Shown here one piece after another: positions 39,601 through 53,400 of a stretch of DNA of 64,000 nucleotides; within the stretch, counting starts at the first letter, position 1; every line of letters begins with the position of its first letter. The DNA is from Schistocerca nitens. Lineage: Eukaryota > Arthropoda > Insecta > Orthoptera > Acrididae. The stretch lies in the NCBI RefSeq assembly GCF_023898315.1, contig NC_064622.1, positions 178,828,178 to 178,892,177 of the forward strand, read 5' to 3'. A program made the position numbers and the translations under genes. The notes beneath the pieces are model-generated. The model worked only from the letters and a program-made list of their open reading frames with translations. It had not been told where the DNA came from and did not search any database.

Positions 39601-41954
39601 ACTGCCAAGTGAAAGGGCACTCCAACTGCAATGATTGGCCACACGGAAACAAGAAAGCTGATAAAGTTGCTTTTGTCTTGTTTAAATTTATTGGTGTGCA
39701 ACTTTGTGGCTCTGCATACATTAATGAGAACTTAACAAATCTTGAAAGTTAGGAGGAGACTGTTGTAACAGGAACAAATATGATTTATTTAGCATAGTAC
39801 TTCATGGAGCAATATATAAGGTACAGTGAAGTGCAGGTTGTGAGTAGCACTGGAAACATGGACTGGATGACTGTAATACAGTTTACAGAATAGGCTGAGC
39901 ACTCATTTGAGATTGCTTAAATAATACTGTTTCTTTGGCAGCTCACCAGAGCACACCAGTTGGCCTCCATAAGCAGGCCTGTGAACTATATGGGCACGCG
40001 ATCTATGAAATCGCGCACATCATGAGTGAAGTTGCATCACTCCCCCCTTCCATGGGGTTGGAAAACCACATATGTACATAAAAACACTGTTGTTGTTGTT
40101 GTTGTTGTTGTTGTGGTCTTCAGTCCTGAGACTGGTTTGATGCAGCTCTCCATGCTACTCTATCCTGTGCAAGCTTCATCATCTCCCAGTACCTACTGCA
40201 ACCTACATCCTTCTGAATCTGCTTAGTGTATTCATCTCTTGGTCTCCCTCTACGATTTTTACCCTCCACGCTGCCCTCCAATGCTAAATTTGTGATCCCT
40301 TGATGCCTCAAAACATGTCCTACCAACCGATCCCTTCTTCTAGTCAAGTTGTGCCACAAACTTCTCTTCTCCCCAATCCTATTCAACACCTCCTCATTAG
40401 TTATGTGATCTACCCATCTAATCTTCAGCATTCTTCTGTAGCACCACATTTCGAAAGCTTCTATTCTCTTCTTGTCCAAACTAGTTATCGTCCTTGTTTC
40501 ACTTCCATACATGGCTACACTCCATACAAATACTTTCAGAAACGACTTCCTGACACCTAAGTCTATACTCGACGTTAACAAATTTCTCTTCTTCAGAAAC
40601 ACTAGGCACCAAAAAATATACGGTACAGAAAAAATACTTGGCACACAAAAAAATTTATGGCACATGAATCGTGGAAAAGACCAGTGACAGCACTGTCATC
40701 CATTTCATCATCCGACAATGGCTGCTGCTACTGTGGATAGTGTCTCATAGCAACGTCCTTGCTGAGATGATCAGCAATTGGTGCCAGAGGTGCCAGTGGC
40801 GGTGATGGTCACACAGGACCCAGTGGTGAAGGTAGCGGCATCAGGTGCAGCGGGGATTGCACCGGCGACAGCAATCGAGGAGTTGGGTGACAGCAGTTGA
40901 GGAGTGAGGTTGGAGGCAGGAACACCAGACCGCGATCTGCCAGGCAGTGACGCCCGCTGTGGTGTGAACAGTGACACAGGAACAGGCATTGGCAGCAGTG
41001 GGGGAGATGCTGGCCCCTCTGCAACAGATCCTACAGTGCACAGCCACAGCTGGTCAAAGTGACGGGTTGTCTCCACATCAGGAGTGTGGATGATGCACAG
41101 GCATCAGCCCCGGTGATACTCGATGATGGCAGGAACCAAGTTTGGCCAGTGGTCAGAACCAGTGCGGAACCGGCGTCTCCAGTGCAAGCTTATTCATGGT
41201 AATATGCACCTGGTAACTGGTAGCACAATCTAGCCCAGGGGAAAGAGAGATGAAAATTCAGAGCAGAGGGACTCCAGTTGCTGGTACGGAAATTGATCTG
41301 ACACTAAATTTACCTTATCAGCAATATAAAACTGAAAGCATTAAACACATCTGACCCAACATGTCTGCGGTATAGGGCATGCAGCAAGCTCTAGTTGGAT
41401 GAAGCAGTATGGGCAAGAGGGAAGGGGGGCAGGCAATGTTGTGATGCGGCCTGTTGCTGCTGTGTCCGTAACGAATGCTACCCCATGTGATGCTGAATGG
41501 AAGGTTGTACTGCTGCAACAGCTTCATCATCATCCTGAACACTTGCAGTGTATTTAACAGGGGTTGACTGAGCAACTTCCGATACCTCCCCCCCCCCCCC
41601 CCCTCCACCACCACCACCACCGCAGAAATCTGATTGCCTGTGGTCCATGTCACTTCAAAGGACTGTGCTATATTGAGCATACCGTATTTACTCAAATCTA
41701 AGCCGCACTTGAAAAATGAGACTCGAAATCAAGGAAAAAAAAATTTTCCGAGTCTTAAGCCGCACCTGAAATTTGAGACTCAAAATTCGAGAGGAGAGAA
41801 AAGTTTTAGGCCGCATCTCGAAATCGAAACAAAGTTGGTCCATTGTAATATGAGACACAATTTAGGTCGAATGAATGACGATACAGCTACAGTAGTTTGG
41901 TTCAAGTCGTAAGCTTAGCAGTTAAGCTTTACCAGGTAGCCATTGCTATGCCTC

Positions 41955-42000
<46 letters not shown>

Positions 42001-44394
42001 TCGTCTCATTAGCAAAACAATGGCAAGAGACTGCTATTTGTTACTTACACTGCTGCTTTCTTTGATAATGATCAACAAGAACCAAATAATAGACTACCTA
42101 TGATAGAAGATGTTCTGAACGAGAGTTTAGCGAAAATTATTCTCCGTTTAAAAATCTTTGCAAGTGCATCCTGCACAGAAATTAGTCATCTTAGATTTAA
42201 AAATCTAGTCAATTGCTGTGCTTTATTTCTGACTGTATCACTATTAGGCAAAAGAATAATATGAATATAAACATGACATGATATGTATATTCTTTCGCGT
42301 TTGCTGTTGTCTCACTCTAGTTTCGTAGTTTATTAGGCAGACAGGATTTAAATGAGATAAGAGCAAACATGAAACAATACATGGCAAAATGTTTATATTC
42401 GTATTATTCTTATGGTGAAGAGAATACTGCATGTGATTCACAATTCATAAAAGTTCCTATTAGCAACCATCTCTTCTCACAGGTAGGAAAAAATTCAGAA
42501 CGTAGAGTTGGCCATATTGACAAACATCCCTAACAGTCTTGCCAGTCAGATTTTCGTAGTACATTGTAATGCTGCTACATTCGAAGATGAACAATGCGGA
42601 ATTTTATTTACTTCGCTGGATAATGTATGAAAATGCAGTGGTCGAAACTCGGTACAGAGAAAAAAGCTTGTCTTCCACCTTTTTTTTTTTTACTGACGCA
42701 GAGGATTTGGTGCCAGTATTTATCTTTGTGCCTACAAAGCATGCCTGTGTAGCGCTACATATATTCGACGGCAGAAGTTAGTTGTGGCGGCACCCACCAA
42801 CATTTTTCAGAACTTCCGCTTGCTTTGCACTCGATTCTAAGCCACAGGCAGTTTTTTGGATTACAAAAACTGGAAAAAAAGTGCGGCTTCGATTCGATTA
42901 AATACGGTATCCGTAAGCATCAGGTTCTCACATTAAAGTGCCTGTTCGCGGACTTCCCTATCCGGGACCAGACAAATATCATCACCACGCACCTTGTGAT
43001 CAGTGTTCGATTTGTGATGGGTACTACTGACAAATTTACAATGATGGTTCAACCTGTGTAATTGTGCAGCCCAGTCTTAAGATTGATTTGGCTGTTTTTG
43101 ACTATGGTAAAATTCTACACGCATCGCAATGACATGTTTTCTGTCGCAGTAATAGGTCAAAAGTAGCTTGGACATTTCATCAAATGAGTAACTGGTCAGT
43201 ACTTGCAAAGGCACTGTTGAATTCCACGTAGTTGTCAAAGATGTGTGTCTAGGAAACCTGCTTCTCGGATCACTAGACAACAATTCAAGCAATGAGTTTT
43301 ATTATGAAAAGTACATGACATTACTTAACTTTGTGTTAATCAGATGTGTCACAAGCAAAGGGCGACAGACAAAGTAAACAGTGTTCTTCAGTGTATACAA
43401 TTCGTAAGTCGCTGGTTTTGAAGTGCCTAATTTGATGCTGCTGCAGAACTGGGCCGCGACGAGTCGTGTTCTTCAGTGTATACAATTCGTAAGTCGCTGG
43501 TTTTGAAGTGCCTAATTTGATGCTGCTGTAGAACTGGGCCGCGACGAGTCGGTGTGGCGCTAATGTCCTCTTCACATATATGTTTCGTCCTGGAGAGGGG
43601 TAAGTCAGCGTGCAATTGGTTGACATCTTCAAATCCCTCTCTGATGTCTCATTTCTGACTGGCGTGCCGCCGCTTGAATTTACACTGTAACAGGCACAAG
43701 TTGGCACAACATGTGATAAATGCGCGACAAAAGGCAGGAAAGAGAGCCCTACTCAGGTTTGCAGTGACTATGCGAAAAACAGGGAAATGTTGGTGTAACT
43801 GTGTCTCGTAGGAATCCTAATATTCAGTTGATTCATCATATGCTGGAAGGGGTGACGGTTGCACTGATGAGAGAGTAAACTGCTGCGAACATGCAGATGC
43901 CACATGATTTAGAGCGGTGGTAAGAGCCTGCTGCTGTTCCTTGATAACTTGCTGCTGGGCCTTGATATGTTGGAGTAGTTCTTCCATTGAGATGTTTGTC
44001 GGGTGACTTAGCACTGACACTAACATGGGAGGAAACATAATTCTGACTTGTTGCCACGTTTGCTATAGCAAGAACGGACATGATTTATGGAACATAGTAC
44101 TTTATGGAACAACATGTGAGATACAATGAAGTACAGGTTGTGCATAGCACTGGACAACAGTAATACGGGTTACAGAATAGGTCAAACACTCATTTGAGAT
44201 TGCTTAAATAATACTCTTCCTTTGACGGCTCACCAAAGCGTGCCAGGAGGCTGACCCGGGTGGCCTTTATTAGCGGGCCTTGAGAACTGTAGGGACACAT
44301 GCTCTTAAATCGCACACATCATGAGTGAAGGAAGGTACACAGGGACATAAATGGTGGTCAGTGCTTGCCTCCAAGAGGCAAATTCCATTACTGC

Positions 44395-44447
<53 letters not shown>

Positions 44448-47400
44448 GTACAAAAAATGACCATAGATTTTGGAACTGTTAGTTCCTTGCTGGGGAATGA
44501 AACAGGGGTAGTTTGAAGATAGTTGGAAATGAGGGGTACACATTCAGAGTCATTAGTTCAGTACTTCTACAGTAGTCACAGCTTCATCTTCTTATACCAT
44601 GTTAGCAGTCAGTTTTCAGTCTGTAACTAATGGCAAAAGTTGTGTAGCTGTGTACAGAAAATGTGTGTCATGTTGGTTCTTAGTTTCTTGTTGTAGCTGA
44701 CGTACTTCCTGGAAGTTTCCTTATAACATTTTTCTTTGTTTCAGTGAGAAGGATACACGGCAGCCTGAAGTTGGCTCTGATATAACTGCAGAAAGGTATG
44801 TTGCATAATTATGCTTAAGATATTCTGTATTTGAAAATTATTTTATTGTGGCCAAACAATAGCCAATTTTATTGTAGCAGTGACATGTAACTAAGTGTTG
44901 TTTTTGAAGAGTTAAGTGTGCAAATGTGTGTAACAGGGGCATCTGATTTGTTAGCATTCATTTACATAGTATATTTTGACTGATAAATAGACTATGCTTC
45001 AAATTTTACTTGGAAGTGTGTGTAAATTGTTAATAGGCAAGACACTAGAAAGCATGCATCATTGGTTGTGACCCCAATGAATTCTGCAGTTACACCTACC
45101 TGTGAAGTGGACACTGGACAAAGTGTAAACAGCGTACAGATTTTCTCAGCTGATTTGCTATGTATCTAAAATCCTCAGCCAATACCTAGACTGCTCGAAC
45201 AGTCCACGGGTGTACTGCGGTCCGTAGTGTCCAACGGCACAATATTTTGGTGAGCAGACATGTCGCCATCGTCAGGTGCGCTGTCAAACTGAGCTCCTGA
45301 GGGCGGGCGGGCGTCCTAAATCCCCTTCCCCCGCGAGGCATTCTCTCTGTGGTCCAACACGCGGCCGCACATCAGTGATCGCTGAGAGGCTGGTTTCGGT
45401 GTCTGTGGTGGTGTCGGTGTAACTGCCTTGTCCGCCCTAGTCGCTCGTTGATTTTCTTTGCTGAGCCTCTTTTTAATTAGACTCAGTGCTGGTTCCCATG
45501 CCTTGCTGAGGTTATAGCCGCAATCTCTGTTGATGAGTCCATCCCTGGCACGAATTTCGATAGTCTCTCTAATGATGCTTTCCCATTATTTAGATGTCTG
45601 TGCTAAGACCCTGGTAAGTTGGTATCCATTTCGTGATTTTCGGACAAACAGTGCTCTGCGACTGCCGACTTGTTGGGGTACATAAGTCGAGTGCGCCTCT
45701 GATGTTATTGGCAACGATCTTAGATGGTGCGCACTGTCTGTCCAATGTAAGTCTTTCCACAAACACATGGAATCTGGTATACACCGGCCTTCCGCAAACA
45801 GAGATCGTCTTTGACACTTCCCAACAATGCTAGTGTTTTATTGGGCAGGCAAAAGACAGTTCCTTCTCTGTGTTTCCTCATATTCGTCCTATTTTCCCCG
45901 ATAGTGTGCCAATATACGGTGTATAGGCGGTGGCTATCTCTTCCTCCGTGACTTCGTCCATCTCCACACGCTGTACTGTAGAGGTGGGGTGGAGAGGGCT
46001 TCTGATCTGCCATTTCGAGTACTCGTTTTTCCGAAATACAGTTTTGAGGTGTTCCAGCTCATGGGGTAGACTCTCTGCATCCGAGATGGTGCGCGCCCTG
46101 TGCACTAGTGTTTTTAGTACCCCATTCCTCTGCGAAGGGTGGTGGCAGCTATTTGCATGCAAATACAGGTCGGTGTGTGTTTTCTTCCTGTATACCCCAT
46201 GGTCCAGGGTGCCACCCACTCTTCTTTTGACCATGACGTCCAGGAAAGGTAAACTTCGTTCTGCTTCGGTCTCCATAGTGAATTTGATGTTCGGATGTAT
46301 GGAGTTCAGGTGCGTAAGGAAGTCTAGGAGCTTGTCCCTTCAATGGGACCATATCACGAACGTGTCATCAACATTACGTAGAAAACAAGTAGGTTTCCAT
46401 TTGGATGACGCGAAGCTTCATCCTCAAAATTGTCCCATGGAAGGGACAAGCTCCTAGCGACCAGGGCGGACGAGGCAGTTACACGGATGACACCACAGAT
46501 GCCAACACCAGCCTCGCAGCAACCACCGACGTGCGGCCGCGGACCGCGGCGAGAACGCCTCGCGGGGGGAGGGGATTTAGGACGGCCATCCGCCCTCAGG
46601 AGCTCAGTTTGTCAGCGCACCTGATGAAGGCAACATGTCTGATCACCGAAATATTGTGCCCGTTGGACACTATGGACCGGCAGTACACCAGTGGACTGTT
46701 CGAAGAAGAAATACGCACAATACATAGACTGTGAAGCTTCTCCGTTAGGTGAAAATGCTACTTTACTCTCATTTGGGAGGAGTCCACCCAACAATGTTTG
46801 TTTTTTGTAGTTCGCTTAAATTGCTTGTGGGGGATGCTTCCTCCAAAATGAACAGGTGGCCAAAACCCCCAATTTTTCACCCTTCTCGTGCTAGCTGCAA
46901 TAGTACATCTTGCTAACATTGAGCAGGAAGCACTAATATACATCATGCTCCCATGAAATCTGTGTAAGCAGTGGTACATCATGTCAGTAGCTTCTGTTCG
47001 CAACCAATAAACTAAAGGAAAAAAAAGAAATATTTTTGTCAATATTTTATGAGCTTGCTCCCATAATTTTAGCTGTCAGTCATAACATGACCTTCAAAAA
47101 TTGTATGATCATGATAAACTGTGGGATTGAGATCCAGAGGCACACCATTTGTACTTTTTCCTTTTTCAGTTACCTGTTTTATATTTTTCTCCTACAAAGA
47201 CGCTGTTGAAAAAGTTCTAAAGGCACAAGTTAAATGCTCTGGAAATTCTTGTCGCAGCTGTTGGTAAAGAGCAGCTGTTACAAAATTTGAATCTTCATCA
47301 TTTATGATTTTATTTAAAACTTTATATAAAATGTGCTACCCAGTATAAGCGGAAGAATAAAATATTGATAACTGCATGCAGATGAAGGCTGCATACTTAT

Positions 47401-50400
47401 GTAAAACCAACTTTTCACAGTCTCCAACATCTATAATGTATTTCTTTTGTCCCCTATTGAGGAATATCGGTCACCAATATCAGATACAAGAAAGTGGTAG
47501 CAGATTTCATTTAAACAATATGAAAAGTTCTGTTTATACAAGCATGAAATTGAAAAATAAGACTTATTTTTATATTTATCCAGGAATTGTTAAATATTTT
47601 CATATTTTGCCATTTGAGTATTGTCATTAGACTGCATTAACTAGTGTTATGCTTTTGCAGGTGCAGTAATAGCCTTCAAAATCCAAGTGATGCTAAGAAG
47701 CATGTACATAGTTCAGAAGACAAGAAGCGTTCACATAGCCCTGACCGCCAAAAGCATTCCCATTCACCAAACACTCGTCGGCGAAAATCTCATAGTTCTG
47801 ATAGAGACAAGAGTCATTCCCGTGGAAATGCAAAAAGGCGTTCAAGGTCACGATCTCGTGACCGTCGCAGGCGGGGAGAATCGTCAAGAAGTCCAGAGCG
47901 CCGGAAGCGATCTCCTTCCCACAGAAGCAGAGGTGACCGAAAACGATCATCACACAGTCCATCAGAACGCAGGAGAAGGTCAAGATCAGCAGATCGTAAA
48001 AAGAGGTCCCACAGTCCATCTTCTAGGTCTCATAGGGGTGGAGATCGTGAGAGAGATAGAGACCGAAGGTCACGTTCTCCAACACATCGTCGACCATATG
48101 AAAAAAAACCAAACAAGCTAACAAGTAAGTGCATACTTACAGCTAGAACATAATGTGCGTTCGCTAAAATTGGCCATGGTGATTCCTGAACCTTTGTGGG
48201 TGAATTCGATATTCAGTCATGTTTTGTGAAGCCCCAGTCAACAGTATTTTTTTATCTGACACTTTTGCATCGCTATGGCAGTAAGATATTTTTGTAACAA
48301 GAATTAATGCAATAATGTGCTAGCCCAAAAAATTATTGAACATGTGGTACTTAAGAGTTTTAAAACTAACAGCACTAAAGGGGAAACTTTTTCATTACTA
48401 AAACCTTGACACACCTAATTTGATAGTGGTCAGTAATCCACGACAGTTGGAAATATGAAAGGGTGAGCCTGAAAGTGGCTGATGTTTGGCTTTAATGAAA
48501 TAAAGTAGTAAATTTTTATCAACTAAGAAGTCATTGCTTATGAAATTGAAGCTTACCTTTTCCTTACCACTTCCACTGCACGTATTTAGAAATCCTGTGT
48601 CATAGTTGGCTGTCGCCAATCCATTAAGTCAGTTTTTCCAAGTACTCTTCACATTGTTGTCACTTCCAAAACAGTTCCTGCCCAAGAGTTCTTCGAGCTT
48701 TGTGAAAAGGTGTATGGCAAGAGTTTGTTTTTGCTTCTTTATTGATATGCTCTGTCATACGTGACATGTGCCTAGGTTGATTTTTGTCCCTTTCCTCTGT
48801 CTTGGGGCAGCTCTTCTGCAAAACGTTGTATTCTTGGGGAGTTAAATTTTACCAGGAAAGATCACGGAATTTCAGGGATTTGCCTAAAGTCTCGGGGAAT
48901 TTTGCATTTTTTGCCTAGCATTGAAATTGGATTTCATAGAGTTGTAGATATCGCAAATTTGAAAACACTATTTCAGAGTATGTTAATTATATGAATATTA
49001 TTAAAAATAAATTATCGATGTTTAAAAAATATGGTTAAACTACTGCCTATGGCTTGTATAGAGCTCAGCAGAGAGGAAAGAAAAATCATTATGTGGTACT
49101 GTGCCATCCCCCACCCATCCCACCTTCCATGCTCACCATTAATTTTTCAGGGCTTTTTTGACACCATCTTCCTCCTCACGCATGGATTTCTCAGGGAATT
49201 TTTTTCCCAAGTTTGAGAAGTTATTGTGTGTGTTATCATCTCCCCCCGTCCCCACAAACCACTTTTCCATGTCATTGCATGTCGTCATTATCATGTGATT
49301 AACAATCTTGCTGGTGCCAGGGTCATGTTGCATTCCTGTTCCATGCACCTGCTGTCTTGCTCTCTTTTGCTCCTGGGGGACACCGCTTTATCATATGCAT
49401 CTTTAGTGCAACCTCAGGGCTGGGGCCTGACAGAATGTGTCCCACAACTTGCAAGGGAAAGTAGGGCTGTGTTTTTCCCAAGAAACTCCTCCAGCAGTGG
49501 GTAGGTATGGATATGGCGACCTGCATTTCCCAAGCTGGGGACTGGCCAGTGCCGCCAGACTCTTCTACCATACTCTGGACATAGTTCAGGGGGTCATCTT
49601 TAGGCACGGCAGTGGACCGTTGTGTGTTTCAAAGAACAGGTGCCTTGGCCTCACATTCTGGATCATGAGGAAGAAACACACCTCTGTTTTAAAAAGAACT
49701 CAACCTGAAGATGTGCTGTGTGCTGATGAGCTGAATGGCTGTTGAGGTAAAAAGTCCAGCAGTCAACCCCCTGGGCACATGCCCCTTACCCCGTAATGTA
49801 AGGCTTGCTAAGCATGCAGGGCTCTGTCTGGATTGATAGTGGCTTATGGGATCCCTATGGAGAGACCTCAATTCACATTTACTCCTGACAGCATGGGTAT
49901 ACTATCAGTTAGTACCTACACCCATCCAACAAAGAAAGCTGAATTGGTCAGTCTGTCTGAGAAGATGTCTCAGAATTATAGTGCCAGGGTTAGTCTACCA
50001 TAACACTTCCATTACAATCAAGAGAGCAGAGACAACCTTTGGGAAGGTCTCTCATTTTTATGCTCATAAGGCGCTGGAGGATATTGCTTGGTCAAAAAGT
50101 CAGGGCAGTGATTCTCCTCGAAAATCTGGAATTCTCAGGGAATTAAATTTTACCTGGAAAAATCACAGTCAAAGTATGTAAGCTTCCGTGATACAAGGCC
50201 TAAGGTGACTACCCTGTTTTGGCTGAGTTTCATACCGCCTTTAACTTCTGTAAAAGTGTGGTTACCTGCTCTGATATAATGGAGATGGACCCTAAGCAGT
50301 TAAGTATGGAATGGAAAAAAATGGGTGTCATGGAAGTGCAGAACTATATGGGGAGAGTCAACGGCACATTGGAAAAAACTGTCACATTTATATCCATCTC

Positions 50401-53400
50401 AAGGTTAGACTATTTGTTGCCAACCCAAATCAATATTTCAAAAGTCAAAGATTTGGTCATACCACCATGGCATCAAGTGGGAGGGCTATATGTGGAAATT
50501 GTGGAGACTCAGCCCAGTGACTCCTGTACTCTTCCTCCAAAATGTATAAACTGCTCTGGAGATTACCCAGTATGGAGCAGGAAGAGTTGGATTTTGTAAC
50601 AAGGAAAGGAAAATTCAGGGGTTGAAAGTTAAGAGAGGGCAAACCCTGTGGTGAATCTAAAAAAGGTTTAAAAGCTATGTAAACTTTGGTGTTTGCTACT
50701 TTTGCATCAGCCCTTAAGAAGCCAGTTGGCAAGTATGATGCCTCACATAAACCCAGACCACAGGATTCAAGTAAAAGTGCTTGCACTTGTCAGTGTATCT
50801 GTGGAGGAAAAGCTACACTTGAACCCCAAATTTTTTGGGACCCATCAGTGAAAGACCTAGGCCACACCATCAGGAGCCCACTAAGCCATCCTCTCTACTC
50901 ATGCATGCAACTCCTCCCATAAGTAAGGATACAGTCATTTGAAATTGAAGAAAGTGGCAGTGCCACCATTGGATTGGGGAGCTCTCTCCCTTTCAGATAG
51001 TGATCATGTGTCTGAGGATACTGATATTCGTATGGAAGAACCAGAGCTGGGCACTGTCTCTGACCTCTCAGGTTAATCACCAGCACCAAGGGAGGAGGGC
51101 AGTTACAACTATCACTAATTAACGGCATCTGCAGGGGTTTCTGTATTGCACTGTAACTTGAGTGGATACAGATCACGTTTGGAAGAATTACAGCTCCTGG
51201 CCCAGGAGAGACTGTTCTGCATCTGTTGACAAGAAACTCATTTTAAAGCCTGTGACACATCTGCATTAAGGGGCCACCACTCCTACAGGAAGGACAGTGC
51301 TACTGAAGACAGGGCTAAGGGTGGACTATCTGTTTTTGATGATGATCGATGCCATTCCTCTCCTTACCACAGCTATACAAGCAGTTGCAGTAAAACTTCT
51401 TGGCAGATTAAAACTGTGTGCACGACCGAGACTCGAACTCGGGACCTTTGCCTTTCGCGGGCAAGTGCTCTACCATCTGAGCTACCGAAGCACGACTCAT
51501 GCCCGGTACTCACTGCTTTACTTCTGCCAGTATCTTGTCTCCTACCTTCCAAACTTTACAGAAGCTCTCCTCCGCAATATCCTTTCTTTCAGGAGTGCTA
51601 GTTCTGCAAGGTTCGCAGGAGAGCTTCTGTAAAGTTTGGAAGGTAGGAGACGAGATACTGGCAGAAGTAAAGCAGTGAGTACTGGGCGTGAGTCGTGCTT
51701 CGGTAGCTCAGATGGTAGAGCACTTGCCTGCGAAAGGCAAAGGTCCCGAGTTCGAGTCTCGGTCGGGCACACAGTTTTAATCTGCCAGGAAATGTCATAT
51801 CAGCGCACACTCCACTGCAGAGTGAAAATCTCATTCTGGAATTGCAGTAAAGTTCTGACACCAGTTAAAATCACAGTTTGTTCTGGAAGTATGAAATAAG
51901 AAACATCTGCAGCCTCAAATTTTTGTGTTTCAATAAATACATGATGCATTTCAGACCCTGTGGGTCCATCCTTGGATGTAAGTTATCTTTAATACATGAT
52001 TTATTGTTGGTCTAGAATAAGGTGAAACACATGTTCCTTCCACGAAAAGGTTTCATGTTAGGTTATGAATTTCGTGAATGAAATGTGGAAAATATGCATG
52101 AAACAGTGGAATAAATGAATGTTGTAAACTTGCCACATAATCCAAGAAAAGTGTTTTTAACTTATACATTGGTTTCTCCATCCTGTCCATGCATATCACT
52201 TCACTCAAGAGGGTCATTTGCACACACATTTCACAGATGTGTACATGGTGTGACCAAAAATGAAATTATTTGTAGTGCCATAGGTCTAATTATTAAATAA
52301 TTGACATATGCAGGGAATAAATTTAGAGTAGATCTCTCAAATTACTGAAATAACTGTGGCTTGTGAAATCTGTCTGTTCATTTAACCTAGATTGTAGTTT
52401 TTTTGATTTTATGGAGGTGTATCTTCAGTTCTAACAGATTTAGGATCTTCCATGGGCTTCAATATGTAATAGTACCAAGTTGTTTTGTACACTGTTGATG
52501 GTATGTTTCGTTTCCAAGAAATGCTGTGTAGTAACTGATTTTTCAAGGTGGTTGAGCCTGAAAGCATTTGTGTGTTCTTGAAACCGGGTTTCGATGTTTC
52601 AGCCTATTTTCCCTACATGGTAGGCAGGACAACTAGGGCATGATCCTTTGTACACTCCACCGCCGTTGAATTTTTTATGTATTCGATTTTATGTTATGGA
52701 CGAGTGAGTATCCTAACTCCTTATTAGTCGAGATTGCAACTTAAGTTTTTGTCGGTGGTTGGTGATAAGATCCAAAAAAATTATGCTTTTGTTGTCCTCA
52801 TGTTCTGTTGTGAATTTCATGTTATTGTGGAAAGAATTGAATAAGGCTAGTTGTTCAATCTCCTCTTTCGTTCTGTCAAATAGCAGCAAGGTATCATCGA
52901 CATATCTCCAGTAATATTTTATTTTGGAGTCTGTTGTTTTCTTTAAAGAACGTACTTTCCATATGATTGAGAAATACAGGTTGATTCAAAAAGAGACATC
53001 CGATTTGGCACATCAAGTTTTTTCGTATCTTTTCATAGGTGTTCAGTATGCCCCCCTTGAGAAGCACGGCATATGTCAGTGTGGTATTCAAATTGTTCTC
53101 ACACTGCAGCAAGCATGTCTTGAGTTACAGCTTCTGCAGCTACTGTTACGCGATGTCTCCGTTCATTCTTTGTTGGTAATGGCGGCACATAAACAGAGTC
53201 TTTTACAAACCCTCATAAAAAATGACACACAGTCATGTCCAGTGACTTTGGAGGCCAGTAATGTAAAGCTGAATCATTTGTTCCAGTGTGAATGATCAAT
53301 CATTCAATAACTCTTTGATTTAAAAATTCCTGCACTCCATACGCCTGTGTGGCAGTGCCCCATCCTGTTGGTAAATGAAGTCATTCGAATCAGTCTCCAA

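Larger units (their letters stand above)
39761..44339 (-). mobile_element. Ty3/Gypsy-type LTR retrotransposon relic with degraded LTR pair
   Basis: A pair of similar ~280-bp direct repeats (39761-40039 and 44049-44339) flanks gag-like sequence (43317-44038, minus) and a pol C-terminal-like stretch (40690-41680, minus). A polypurine tract (minus-strand GGAAGGGGGGAG, 40040-40051) lies just before the 3' LTR, as expected. Most of pol, including RT, is missing; a TIR element (41682-42907) and an RTE tail (40089-40603) inserted later. No envelope-type frame was recognised. TSD not identified. Confidence 0.7.

Noticed and set aside
36270-39720. A single intact Gypsy element
   Set aside because: RT and integrase debris are in the right order, but no LTRs, gag or open frames connect them; kept as two fragments.
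40026-40226. ORF with a valine run
   Set aside because: Produced by the (GTT)n tail of the RTE copy.
43381-44446. CRISPR-like or satellite interpretation of the short tandems and microsatellites
   Set aside because: Only two units or simple dinucleotide runs, no regular spacers, and a eukaryotic context.
47693-48121. Minus-strand and second-frame ORFs across exon 5
   Set aside because: Antisense/alternate-frame shadows of the RS domain repeats.
51710-51775. tRNA gene call in the palindromic element
   Set aside because: A- and B-box regions are present, but position 33 is not U, there are two inverted copies and a TSD, so this is a tRNA-derived repeat and not a tRNA gene.
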